From the NCBI GenBank assembly GCA_037893225.1, contig JAZGUH010000280.1:1302001-1366000 (forward strand): DNA of 64,000 nt, written 5' to 3'. Source of the stretch: Hippasteria phrygiana (taxonomy: Eukaryota > Echinodermata > Asteroidea > Valvatida > Goniasteridae). Of the stretch, positions 1-11,504 are shown one piece after another; the stretch's first letter is position 1, and the number at the start of each line of letters is the position of its first letter. Below the pieces are notes generated by a model. That model saw nothing but the letters and a program-made list of their open reading frames with translations, was not told the origin of the DNA and ran no database searches. A program made the position numbers and the translations under genes.

Positions 1-841
1 ACATACTATCGACCACTGCGCCATATCTTCAGCCCGTAGTCCATGTGGACTGCTGAGATATTGATAGGATAATAGCCCATTAGCCCACATAGCACGAGTT
101 CAGTCAACTACGGGCACGCACCAATCCTACATGTGTGTGGTGGTCGGTTCCACGGGTGATTGTACTATTTCGGCAGGGACTCCGGTAGTCGTCACTGATT
201 TGGAAATATTTTTATTACCGACTTTTGACCCGTTATTTCAAATCTCATAAACACACGGTGGCTCGTGATGACATCCTTATCTCGTTTGGGGGTTATAATT
301 ATTTTGCCACACGGCTGTTTATTGCCAGTAGGCAAGAGGAGATGGTCGTGACACCGAGTTTCGGTAAAAAAAAATTATGTCACTTATAGTGGATTCAACC
401 TGATATGCCGACGTCCCTCTATTTTGAACTACCTGATTGTATTATAATAGGGCACCACGACAGTTATATTAATCAATAGTATTGAATAACCCCATCACAC
501 TCCTAGGATTTAACTGCACTGTACTAACTTCAGCTGTCTTCGGTAAGAAGATTTCGCGACTCAATGATTTGTTGAGAGACTCTTTTTTGCCCCTCCTACA
601 TCAGAGCTCCTACCTCCACAGAAATGAGGTTGGATCTACTACAATAGAACACATTGGCTTGGAGGCGCCCAACTGTGCAACCAAAAAAGTGTTCTTCCGA
701 AAATTGCGCTAGTTGGAAAGAATTAAAATGTAGAATATGATAATGTATACGACCATTCCTTGAAAATAATAATCGAAAATACTTTAAGAGAGAGACAATC
801 GTTTGGTTCGGAGAAGTCGGACCGTTGGGAACGGGTGCACT
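1..841. other. No gene recognised
   Basis: I see no coding signature, RNA gene or clear repeat here. Short open frames, for example around 482-712, have no recognisable protein similarity. Confidence 0.5.
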
Positions 842-1436
842 CCTATGTGTCCCAGGTTCTATGTGTCCCGGGTTCTATGCGTCCCGGGTTCTATGCGTCC
901 CGGGTTCTATGCGTCCCGGGTTCTATGCGTCCCGGGGTCTATGCGTCCCGGGTTCTATGCGTCCCGGGTTCTATGCGTCCCGGGTTCTATGCGTCCCGGG
1001 TTCTATGCGTCCCGGGTTCTATGCGTCCCGGGTTCTATGCGTCCCGGGTTCTATGCGTCCCGGGTTCTATGCGTCCCGGGTTCTATGCGTCCCGGGTTCT
1101 ATGCGTCCCGGGTTCTATGCGTCCCGGGTTCTATGCGTCCCGGGTTCTATGCGTCCCGGGTTCTATGCGTCCCGGGTTCTATGCGTCCCGGGTTCTATGC
1201 GTCCCGGGTTCTATGCGTCCCGGGTTCTATGCGTCCCGGGTTCTATGCGTCCCGGGTTCTATGCGTCCCGGGTTCTATGCGTCCCGGGTTCTATGCATCC
1301 CGGGTTCTATGCATCCCGGGTTCTATGCGTCCCGGGTTCTATGCGTCCCGGGTTCTATGCATCCCGGGTTCTATGCGTTCCGGGTTCTATGCGTCCCGGG
1401 TTCTATGCGTCCCGGGTTCTATGTGTCCCGATTGTA
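842..1436 (+). repeat. 16-bp minisatellite, about 37 copies
   Basis: The unit TTCTATGCGTCCCGGG is repeated head to tail with very few variants; the variants (GTGT or GCAT for GCGT) lie at the two edges. Because 16 is not a multiple of 3, all three forward frames stay open and encode the same 16-residue period, so these frames are not genes. Three further copies in reverse orientation lie at 2025-2071. Confidence 0.97.
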
Positions 1437-2024
1437 GGGAAAGGTTGAGTAATTTTGGGGGCATTGGGTACGTTCGGACAGCGGATTTGAAACCTCTCCA
1501 GTTGTAGGCCTAGCTAACACTAGACCACCCCGGTTGCCTCGTATGATCTTTGCCATATTGCACAATGCAATTGGAACAAAAATCCGCACGAAAAGGACTC
1601 ACGTGGCTGAAATTCCCAGCTGAGATTCCGGGTTTCCCCCGAAACTGCATTTCCCGGTAAACATACATTCGTGGAATGGGCCCGTGGAATCGTGCATAAC
1701 CGCCCGGCGCTACATGCCACGAGGGAGAAACATGAAAAACCACAACACTGGGGTACCTTGACGTACCTGGCGCCATCAACCAGTAGGCCCCTATCATTTT
1801 GTCCGGAATAATCCGCTATCTAAAAATCTGAAGGATTTAGAAGTGGACTTTTTGGAGAGTTTTCAATTCAGCTGTCCGAAAATACCCAATTAACTCTTTC
1901 AGGACGTATCCCGAGATATCTCGATTGCGTCTACCTTACCACCCGCCGGAGACCAAGATTGTGTTTTTTTTCGGTAAATAAGTGACACGGAAGTGGAGAA
2001 TACTTGTGAGGGTGGCAAAAAAAA
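1437..2024. other. Spacer between inverted minisatellite arms
   Basis: This unique-looking sequence separates the long forward array from the short reverse array. No coding or structural signal was recognised. If the two arrays are arms of one foldback element, this is its centre. Confidence 0.4.
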
Positions 2025-2071
2025 ACCCGGGACGCATAGAACCCGGGACGCATAGAACCCGGGACACATAG
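2025..2071 (-). repeat. Inverted copies of the 16-bp minisatellite
   Basis: Three units read as the reverse complement of the 842-1436 array. The outermost unit has the GTGT variant (CCTATGTGTCCC when reversed), as does the outermost unit of the left array, so the outer edges match as well as the unit. Confidence 0.9.
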
Positions 2072-3883
2072 GAATGACCCCTTGGGGGAACCAGACAGTA
2101 CGCGTATTGTTTTCGTCAGGGATTTTCAGAGAAACTGCGCAATTTCCAAGGGAGGGAAGTGTGCATTATTATATTCCGCTTTGAATGATCTTGTCAAATA
2201 TTCCAGCACTTTTTTGCACGAACACTATTTTTCCGCCAGAAGGTAATATGTTCCTTTAAATCTACTCAGCTCCTAACGAAACTATTCGCGTTGAATCGAA
2301 CAAAACGTTTCAAACAATTCCACTATAGGTTACCGTAAACCAGAAAATCTATTCCCGCTGGCTAGGTGAATATATTGAGTTAAATTGAATGGACTCATGA
2401 CCATAAGGTCAAATTTCCTGCCCACTACAAACAACTATAAAGACATTTTATGAACAATAACAATTAAAATAGCACAAGAAAGGCATTTTAGATATGAATA
2501 CAATGCAGTGTATACAGGTGGGTATTTCATAAACCGTTTTGTTAATGTCTCACTTACCAAATACTTTTGATTGGTTTCGTTTGTCCGAGTGTGAGTCTGT
2601 GTTTTTGCCATTATTTTTTAACAGGGACACCGTTCCTTTTTACATCTTGCTGTTGGTTTGTTGGTTCTTTCCTCCAGTGAATACTTCACCAGTTAAGTCT
2701 GTTTCCTTTGCTCTTTCTGTTTGTTTTCTTTGACATTTTTTCGTACTTTCGTTGTTTTATTATTATTAGTTATTCCTTCGTGGATAATTTTCCTTTCAAG
2801 TATATACAAAATCATCTACTGACGCAGAAAAGTCACAGGCCCACCGAGATTTCGGCGAAGGAGTAAAGGTCTAATAATGCTGCAAAATGGCTGTATGGTA
2901 TACGCAATTAAACCACTGATCGCAGTACGAAGCCGTTATACAATCTCTGAACTCGGGTATACTACGCTAATCAATTTAGGCATAGAATCGCCAAGTATAC
3001 GCCGATCGCCCTTGTATGGCATTGCATATAGCGTCCCGGCGCAAACTATTTTTAAAACTGGGTAATGACAAAAGTGCATATCTGTCTCCGTAGTCTCGTT
3101 AAATTCGTATCATCTGCCGCTTGCTCAGAGCACATCGGGAATATAGTAAAATCCAACGCTAAAAATATTTGCCCAACAATCCATAGTACGTGAAGACTGT
3201 GAGAATGCGGTGTACGTCGGTGAGGCTAGCCATTCCTCACCAGGTCGGTAACCTTCTGATTGAGAATGCAGAATCATTACGCCAAATGACTCCCTCATCA
3301 ATCAAACATTCTTGAAAAAAGACATTTCCTCGAAATAAAATCAGTACAGGGGCGTCAAAAATAACCGAACCCAACCATTTTTTCCATACAGTACAAGAAA
3401 TCCTCCGTATACTATAATGTGTATGAATGTAAAAACCCAATTAAACAACTTTATTTTAGTACAAACCAACTGTAAATCTGAGGTTGCTGGTGGGTTCAAT
3501 TGAACAAAACGCGCGCTTCGCAACTTCTACATTCTCGTTCTCACGCGAGTAGGCGAAATCAAAAGGAAAGCGCAAATCGGAGTTTCAACTGGGTATGCTA
3601 ACAACGGATGTTAAGGTCAAAAATAATATTTCCTTTTTCCCGTGTCTAAGAGCGTTTTTTCCACAATTTTATTTGAAAAATAATGACATTAAATTCCACG
3701 CTAAGTATTTCTTGGGGTGGTTAAAGTTAAAAATCATTCTACCAAAAATTGTGGCAGGTGAAAGAGCAATGCAATGTAAAATGTCCATAGGCGGGCTGCG
3801 CGAGGTCTCCGGAAGCCCGCCGCGTGACCTTTTACTTTTAGGCTCTATTTTACGTCCGACACTGGCACGACAGGACGAAGCCG
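2072..3883. other. No gene recognised
   Basis: About 1.8 kb of AT-rich sequence with T-rich stretches near 2530-2790. No open frame resembles a known protein and no clear inverted repeat was seen. Confidence 0.45.
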
Positions 3884-4101
3884 AGTTGTCGTCGAGTCCC
3901 TGCAAGTCGTTTCACAAGTCTTTTCGCAAGTGCAGTCAGAAGTCCTTTCATAAAGCCGGTCACAAGTAACTGCATGAACAATGACAAAGGATCAGGAATG
4001 CCTTTGTCAAAGCTGATTTGAATAGCTTGTGATTGGGATTAGGACTGGAGGGCTTGTGATGGACTTGCAGGGACTTGTGATGGACTCGACTACATCCCTG
4101 G
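3884..4101. mobile_element. Foldback element, AAGTC family, copy 1
   Basis: The left edge (GTTGTCGTCGAGTCC followed by CAAGTC-type repeats) is inverted at the right edge (GACTTGCAGGGACTTGTG then GGACTCGACTACATC). The centre carries the family core AATGACAAAGGA near 3977. No coding capacity. Related copies are at 17266-17594, 40858-41174 and 45183-45396. Confidence 0.75.
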
Positions 4102-4516
4102 GACAATGTCCCAAAACACCGTTCTTCTTCAAAAGCTAATAATTCGCCATAATAACTTTGGTGATCTGGTTGGGTTTTTGTACTAAAAGAAAACATGACT
4201 TACTCTTCCACTTCAATGACTCTTAAAATGATATACGCACAATTTCGTAACAGTGTACAGGGAAATTCCATTTAAATTCGGTTATTTTTAGTCCCTAAAA
4301 ATCACAGAAACTTCATATTGGCACACGTCTCTGGTTTGATGAGATGGACATTCATGCATTGGCCTACTGATTAGGGTGGGGGAGGGGTTAGGGTCTCCGA
4401 TGGGGAGGGTCATCGGGGGACACATCCTGTAATGCCTGCTGGATCTATTTTTGTCACATCGAAAATGCTCGGAGCTAAAAAAGTCTGTGAAAATTTGTGA
4501 CACTACGGTGTTTGAT

Positions 4517-4884
4517 AAGGCGAAGTAAAAAAAAAGGGGGTTTAGCGTCTCCGCCCGCTTCCTTTTTTTGGGGCCGCCTGGATATGTTTTTTACCAGTGG
4601 AAAATGAGGTGAAAAACTCACTAAAATGTCAACCGATTCACCGGAAAATAAAATACAAGCTTACTAAAACTATTAAAACCACTGTAAACATGTATATACC
4701 AATTCTCTTGTCCAACATGTCTCTTTCATTGTTGTGCCTTTAAACAGTTGAAAAAACTACGGTTGTTGGAAATTTATTTTTGAAAGTGGCGGCCATCTTG
4801 AAAGAAAAATATAATAAAAAGCCCCTCCTCCTTCCTTTAAAAAACCCGGACGCTAAACATGTCTTTTCTATTTACGTGGCCTTA
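4517..4884. mobile_element. Dispersed inverted-repeat element AAGGCC..GGCCTT, copy 1
   Basis: The left end reads AAGGCGAAGTAAAAAAAAAG then GTTTAGCGTC; the right end, reversed, reads AAGGCCACGTAAATAG then GTTTAGCGTCCG. The interior has the blocks CCGCCCGC and GGCGGCCATCTTG, also present in the copies at 33171-33692 and 56104-56422. Confidence 0.7.
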
Positions 4885-5465
4885 AATTGGTTTGCAACGA
4901 AGCGCTGTTACTCAAACTTGAATTAGATAGGCCTGAGTAAGTGTCTAGTCTACATTCTCAACAATTAACAATTAATTCGAGTGGTTTATTTGACAACTCA
5001 CTTTCAGGAATGTTACTACAGCAATGGTTGAAAGGAGAGACGCGTTACAGCGAAAATAAGGCTCTCCCCAAAAAAATAAACCATGTTTTGAAGAAATGTA
5101 GGTAAGAACTTGAGTCTAAACAAGCTACCGGTATTAAATGTGGACCCCCTCCGGGAAAATGTACAAAAATTGAGGCATCAATGTTGTGCCTCTGACCGCG
5201 ACGGCATCGGGCTTTGGGTTATGAATACCGGTATGAAATCTTGCATTGACATAAAACGACAAGTTTGCCGTTACTCCTTAAATTGACAGAAAGGACTTGC
5301 AACTTTTACAGTATATGGAAATAACGCTGTCCTATACATGTATCCATGTCAGATAAATTCTATTAAGCTTGGTGGCATATTACATGTGTGCATGAATCGA
5401 ATTGAAATGACAAGTTAATGGGCTTTCCATGCAATGAGACATTATTCGACTGAGTTAATGTGTTT
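4885..5465. other. No gene recognised
   Basis: About 580 bases with no coding signal, inverted repeat or tandem structure that I can support. Confidence 0.45.
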
Positions 5466-5980
5466 AAAACGTAAACCCAAACCCAAAACCCAAAACCCAA
5501 ATCCAAACACCCAAACCCACTCCAAAACCCAAAAACCCAAAAACCCAAAACCAAAACCAAAACCCACTCTAAAACCCCAAAACCAAACCCAAACACCCAA
5601 ACACCCAAACACCCAAACACCCAAACACCCAAACACCCAAACACCCAAACATCCAAAACCAAAACCCAAACACACTCCAAAACCCAAAACCCAAAAACAC
5701 AAAAACCCAAAAAACCCAAAAAACCCAAAACCAAACCTAAACACCCAAACACCCAAACACCCAAACACCCAAACACCCAAACACCCAAACACCCAAACAC
5801 CCAAACACCCAAACCCAAACCCAAAACCCAAAACCCAAAACCCAAAACCCAAAACCCAAAAACCCAAAAACCCTAAAACCCAAACCCCAAAACCCCAAAA
5901 CCCAAAAACCAAAAACCCAAACCATTAAACCAAACTCAAAACCCAAAACCAAAACCAAAACCAAAACCCAAACCCACTGA
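5466..5980. repeat. Degenerate C-rich/A-rich array
   Basis: Over 500 bases of AACCCA, AAACACCC and AAAACCC units, with two blocks of regular 8-bp ACACCCAA units (about 5590-5650 and 5735-5810). The complement is G-rich with dense GGG and GG runs. It resembles but is not the TTAGGG telomere repeat, since almost every unit has AAA where telomeres have TAA. Long frames across it are artefacts. Confidence 0.95.
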
Positions 5981-6782
5981 TGATATATACCAAATTTAAT
6001 AAGTTTCAAATTTTGAATAAGAAGCGGGACACCCCTAATTCCTACGGCTTTAATGTATATCAATCTTCGCTCGTATAGCCCACAATAAAAATGACATGGG
6101 CCTATAGGAAGATCAAAAACAGCGCAGAGTGCAGTTTTTTCATAATTCGTTAGTAGGTGAAAATTCATTAAAATTGAAATTTTCAGTCAGAGGACGGACA
6201 CAGCAGCTTTTAGGTAAAGAAGAAATTCACAAAATAGGCCAAGCTGTTCTGGAAGCTGCGTATTGCCAAAGTACATTCACCCCTGGGTGGGGTACAGCGA
6301 GCCGCCTGGCCTCACCCGGTCGTTCCCCTGTTGTTCCGTCCCTCGGGTTTCCCTAGAGCCAACACTGTTTCTATAGCTTGCTTTGCTAATCGTTTATCAA
6401 TGCCAACATACTTAACCACGAGCAGAAAAGAATCACTTGAATAACCACGAGCCCCCCGTACCTACCTGGAATCAGCCGTGTGCGGCCAAGGTACCAAGAA
6501 GTACACTCACCCAGAAAAGAACAACACAAGTTTAAAACGAACAGCCTTCAGCTCGCCGTCCACTGTTATATCAAAATAAAAAATGATTGGTCTGCAAGAG
6601 TCACTGCCAATCCGTCTTCCTAAACTTCGGGACTGTAAAATCTTTAGCCTAATCTATCACAGATGAATTCCACTGAAGGTGAATATATCAATATAACAAG
6701 AAAGAGACAACTATGTGTATAACGTTTTGTAAAGAAAAAAACCTTAGCCTGGTTTGAAAATGTTCCGGGCATATATGACCAA
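5981..6782. other. No gene recognised
   Basis: Flank of the C-rich array. No coding, RNA or repeat structure was recognised. Confidence 0.4.
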
Positions 6783-7436
6783 GGGCCAATTTCATAGAGC
6801 TGCTCAAACGTAGCATACAACGTTTGCAAACATCAAAAAACAAAACTACTGAATTATTAAGAAATACCGTAGTAAACAATGTCAAGCATCCTGTGAAATC
6901 ATGGCACCTGGTGTGCTGTCGTTTTCAAGAAAAGTGGAAATTTATCTCGTTTTCCAACGATTGTCAGCCGACAATCGTTGGAAATAGTATAGTTCCCCGA
7001 CCTGATAATGCCCTGACTCTACAAACTGCTCCGTTTTGTCTAAAGTATGGTCAGGGAACCAGACTACTAGAACACATTCTTTTTTCTGTTTTCCTAGCAT
7101 CTATGCACACAAAACTTTAAACAGGTCAGAGTTACAGTATTTGCTAGCACGCTATAAAATACTAACCCTCAAATCCATTTATTTCTGAAAATTACAGCAA
7201 AAAGAAAATGTTGTATACTACGTTTAAGCACACAAAATTGCCTGAGAACAAAAATCCTTGCTTAGTAAAATCAGGTTACCAGCCAAAACCCCATGTGATT
7301 GTTATGCTAAGCAAACAACAGCTAAATACCAGTCATAAGCAATATACATCACATGCCGAGTTTTGGCTGGTAACCCGCGATGTTTTTTGTGCTTAAGCAA
7401 ATTGTTGTGGTTAAGCAGCTTTGTGAAACTGGCCCC
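6783..7436. mobile_element. Inverted-terminal element GGGCCAATTTCA..., with internal insertion
   Basis: The left end GGGCCAATTTCATAGAGCTG is inverted at the right end (CAGCTTTGTGAAACTGGCCCC). A copy of the 390-bp dispersed repeat fills the left half. The right half contains a second palindrome (GGTTACCAGCCAAAAC at 7274, inverted at about 7354-7371). The element at 8976-9218 has a very similar end. Confidence 0.65.
6817..7210 (+). repeat. 390-bp dispersed repeat (copy A)
   Basis: It starts near ACATCAAAAAACAAAACTAC, contains a perfect palindrome at about 6955-6980 (CCAACGATTG...CAATCGTTGG), and ends with TATAAAATACTAACCC and ATTTCTGAAAATTACAGC. Near-full copies are at 16848-17243 and 42852-43831; related copies are at 38600-38880 and, reversed, 45875-46437. 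No open frame is shared, so it is non-coding. Confidence 0.85.
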
Positions 7437-8442
7437 AGATCTACACGAGTCTTTAAGAACATTTTTGGAAAATTGTTGCTTGCATTAGAAACAGCATACT
7501 TGGCTCTCCATTTTAATATATCACTCAATTTTACATGCTTATGAATGAGGACATTATTCGTCCGAAAACCTTGAGTTTCTATTGACTACGACAGTACGTC
7601 ATAATACGGTCTGTAACTAAGAAGTATAGCCCCAGCGACTTTGGCTCAATTTGTTAGGTTGGGACAATACTTTCAAAATATATAAAACCTCCAAAATTCT
7701 GAGGTATAGTACAGCAACACATAACTCGGCTATGATCTGTACTTCATCGTACAATTTCTGGCGGGTTTTTTGGTAGGTCATCGACCATTGTACTTTAGTG
7801 GAGTTCATGGAGTAATAGGCCTAGTCAGTTTCAGCGCCATCTGGGATAGAGCAAGCCGCGGGCAACCCAACACCGAGGCCCCCGTCCCACACGACAGGCG
7901 AGAGGTGACCGCGAAGTGCGCCTTTTGGACCCAGCAGAGAAAAACCCTGGCTTGTTGCTTCGGGGTAGCATCCCCTTGTTTTTCTATTGTTGGCGATGGA
8001 AGAGCAAATTCTCGCATTGTGACACGGCCGGTGGTTGTACCTTTTTACCGGTAGATTTACCTGTGGCTGTTGTGCGAGTCTTTTATGGAGGTCCATTTTA
8101 CGGGTGAAATCTGGGACAGCCAGATAGCTATTTTATTGAAAGGGTGATTGATCGGAAGGTGTGGAAGGACAATACGACTGCTCACAATTTAAGGTGTAAC
8201 TAAAGTGAATGACTCTCCGTGAGACCGCGATTGTACTGTGAATTCAGTCAGGGCCATTGCCCGAGATTTGTGCGTGATTTTCCCGTTCCATGCTTGGGTC
8301 TCTTCGGCTTTCGTAAACCCGCCAACAAGTGCAGCCTCATGTTTAGTCATGAATAGTCATGTTGTGACTATAAAGAATGTGAAATGTGCCGAGTTTCAAA
8401 AAAGACACAATTGCGGTACTGTTTACTACAGTAGTGCACCAG
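7437..8442. other. No gene recognised
   Basis: About 1 kb without supportable features. Open frames around 7770-8107 overlap on both strands and show no protein family signature. Confidence 0.4.
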
Positions 8443-9240
8443 TGTTGTAGTCGAGACATGAAAGTCCCAGACCGAGACCAGGAGGTTTCGGACCGAGACC
8501 GAGACAAAGACCAATATGTCCGACACCACGACCACGATCTTCAGGTCCGAAACCGGGACCTGCAGGTCCGATACTGAGACCGAGACCTCAAGACCCTTTG
8601 ATTAAGTTACATAATAAAAAACAAATCAAGACAAATCCAATTGATGCGTGTTGTAAGTAACACACATCAACATGCTATGTGTACCTCTGAGATGTTTCTT
8701 TTTTAAAACAAGGGTCACTATAATTTCAGGGACTTACAAAAAGGCTTTCTAATATCTCCAATATTTACTCTTTTGGAGGAAGTATGCTAAACCTAAAAAT
8801 CACTAGCAGTGTTACGGCTGAAGTTCAGTTAGCTTCAATGAAAAAATAAAGGCTTTTAATTGTTCAGGTCTCGGGTCTGAGACCCGCAAAATGTCGAGAC
8901 CTCAACAGTCAAACCGAGACTAAAACCGAGACCACAGGGTGTTTGTTAAGACGGAGACCAAGACCATCAAAATCAGGGCCCAATTTCATGGCTCTGCTAA
9001 CAACAGCTTTCCGCGCTTACGATCACCATTTTTCGCTACAGCGCTAGCAGACAAATTCTGCGCTAACCCTGTAAGCACAGAATCCTTAGTTACGGGATGT
9101 ACGCATGCTCAGGAGCCAAAAATACCCGCTAACGCGGGAAATACGTAAGCACAGAATTTTCTGCTACAGTAAGCGAGGATTTTTCGCTAACGGTAAGCAG
9201 AGCCATGAAATTGGGCCCAGGTCTCGGGACCTTGAGACCG
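8443..9240. mobile_element. Possible foldback with GAGACC subrepeats
   Basis: The left side (GTTGTAGTCGAGACATG, then many GACCGAGACC units) and right side (GGTCTCGGGACCTTGAGACC, with more GAGACC units near 8870-8960) are inverted relative to each other. The left edge GTAGTCGAG matches the AAGTC foldback family. The MITE at 8976-9218 interrupts it. Boundaries are uncertain. Confidence 0.4.
8976..9218. mobile_element. MITE with GGGCCCAATTTCATGGCTCT ends
   Basis: The first 24 bases, starting GGGCCCAATTTCATGGCTCT, are repeated in inverse at the other end (AGAGCCATGAAATTGGGCCC). The interior is also palindromic and rich in GCTAAC and GCTTAC blocks. Non-coding. It sits inside GAGACC-repeat sequence, so it inserted later. 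Confidence 0.85.
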
Positions 9241-10900
9241 TTAGCGCAGAATTTATGCTGTATATATAGCTAGCGAGGAATTTTGGCTGGTAGCCTACGC
9301 ATAACATTCAGCTAAATTGTGCTGACGGGTTAGTGCAGATTTTTTGGCTTGTGCATTTCAGGCCGTAAGTGTAGAATCCAGCGTTAAAGAATGTAGCAAT
9401 ACACATCGATACAACATCATCTAGTGGTCAAACCGTGTCACAGAATTAGGCTACAATTCACCTATCGCCGTTTACAAGTTCACCACGCCCGCCACCTCAG
9501 ACAACCCTATGGGAATTTTGTGTGGTAATTTGTGTTTGTCTCAGATTTTGCGAGTTCCACGTGGAATTATAATTGATTGTGATTGGACAATAATTCACAA
9601 GCTGCGTTGACGCGATTCGACCGCGATAGGTCAATTGACTGCAAACGAGATTCTCGCTGCATCATTATGAATAATGCTATAGGCCTGGTTATTCAGGTGG
9701 TATCTCGATAGTGTTTTCCAAGAGACAATGCTGTTGTTTGGGGCCTGTTAGGGAAACATGTAATGGATGTTATCCATTTCAACTTGTTTTCTCGCAATCA
9801 AGGCTGGGTTAACATGAAAATCACGTCATACACTGAACACACTCCAATAAAATGTGCACAAAGCTATAAAGGCACTGTTTTGCGCATCTGACATGCTTTG
9901 ACTCATTAGCATAAAAACCAAAGTGCTATCTTGTTATAAATACTTCCTGGAATTGCTAGAAAAGAGGTGGCAAATTATATTAATATGAAAAGAAAACTGC
10001 TCTTTGTATGCAAGTCATAAGACTCTCAGTGCAATCATGATTCCTTTAAAACAACAGGCTTGTGCTATTGTTCAGTTCCCAATAATCTAAGGTATTAAGG
10101 CCGGGCCGGCCATGAACAATCGTGTGACACGCGTGTAAAAGTACAATCGCAACGAGCCAGCTAAATCCATGCAAACTAAACATGACCTTTGAAGGCACTA
10201 TATACGGTCTCAGGCTAAGCCCAATTCTCAATAAGAAAGTACAACTACATCTATCAAGTGCCATATCATAATAGCGCGCGTCACGCCTTTGTTTCAAATC
10301 ACCATATAGCTCTTTCTTTGCCTTAACAAAGCATGCAAACACGTTCAACTGAAGTTGTCAATACGAAGCCAAAGAATGAAAAAGAAACCAATTCTGATCT
10401 ATATTCCCTGCTTTTTGGGTTGACAATGGGGATGTTGGAAGGCTTTTGAGGCAGCGTCTTGCACGAGTGAGTACGGGAGAATACATACGGGACTGCCCGC
10501 GGCGAGTTGGAAGCACTTCTCGTTATACCTGTCGTGACTAACTTGGAATCGTCATTACTTTGTTGCAGCTAGCTCACCGCTCAATGGTCGTCCATGATCG
10601 GGCTCGCGTTCTTGAACACTAACCACACATGTTGACAACGCCGAGGTAATTGAAGATGGATCTGCGTCCCAGATTGATGGGATAGGAGTAGGTTAATGGT
10701 GGCTTGACGTCGAATAAGACAATTTGACGTGTATTTACACCATGTTTACACCAAGGGAGAGTTCTTTGGTAACTCTGTATGGTATGGTACTTTCATCATT
10801 AGCGCTTAAGGCAGTTGTCAAAAAACAAAGTGATCGTAGGAACTCGAAAGTTTTCAAACGAGTAGCATAGATGGGGAGTGTGTGGGGAATTGTAGGCTAT
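9241..10900. other. No gene recognised
   Basis: About 1.6 kb with no recognised protein similarity, RNA gene or clear inverted repeat. It may include unrecognised regulatory or transcribed non-coding sequence. Confidence 0.4.
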
Positions 10901-10909
10901 GTCAAGCTG

Positions 10910-11019
10910 TAGCCCTACAAATAGGGCTGTAAATGGTTCCTTTTTAAACTTCTGGCTTGGTGACAGTAAAAAGCCAGAAGTTAAAAAAGGAACCATTTAC
11001 AGCCCTATTTGTAGGGCTA
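10910..11019. mobile_element. Palindromic MITE with 9-bp target duplication
   Basis: A near-perfect hairpin: TAGCCCTACAAATAGGGCTG at the left, inverted at the right, with arms running to GAAACTTCTGGCTT-type sequence at the centre. It is flanked on both sides by GTCAAGCTG (10901-10909 and 11020-11028), a perfect 9-bp direct repeat. Nine-base duplications are typical of Mutator-type transposases, so a non-autonomous MULE is the best guess. Confidence 0.85.
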
Positions 11020-11504
11020 GTCAAGCTGAGGCGTGATAGTTCCCAGCGGCGGCGATTTCTCATCAAGGTTGGGGGGACGGAGGAAAAAGCACACAACCAA
11101 CAATCAGTGTTAAGCGTTTTTTACTCGGTGTCTCTTGTGTATCCTGGGCAATTTCTGGTCATGGACTATGCAATCCAAGGAGATTTAGCGAGGATACATA
11201 CTTGCGAGCACACTGTATAGGAGGTAACGTGGACGGCGTCTTATTTTATTTAATTATCTTGTTTTCAGACTGGGCTGAGCTAGGAAACCAATTCTGGTGA
11301 AGGAAGAAGGTGCATTTTAGTACACATTTTTTTTTATATTGCAATTTGATGACCAAAATTATAACGAACAAATTGGACCCTCAACTTCCGATCAATTTAT
11401 CATTCTATCATTCACATTGCTATAGGGGAAAAGGCACAATAAAGAGTCCGTCGCTAGACGAGTCAGTGTTTGGTACCCAGACGTTCACATCAAAAGTGAT
11501 AGTA

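Noticed and set aside
842..1436. CRISPR array
   Set aside because: Repeats are contiguous without spacers, and the DNA is eukaryotic.
760..1507. Three overlapping plus-strand frames of 207-234 codons
   Set aside because: They are the three readings of the 16-bp minisatellite, whose unit has no stop in any frame.
5466..5980. Interstitial telomere
   Set aside because: Almost no exact CCCTAA units; the dominant unit is CCCAAA.
5363..6168. Trp/Gly-rich and Pro/Thr-rich frames on both strands
   Set aside because: Produced by the degenerate C-rich array; no protein has this pattern and all frames are open at once.
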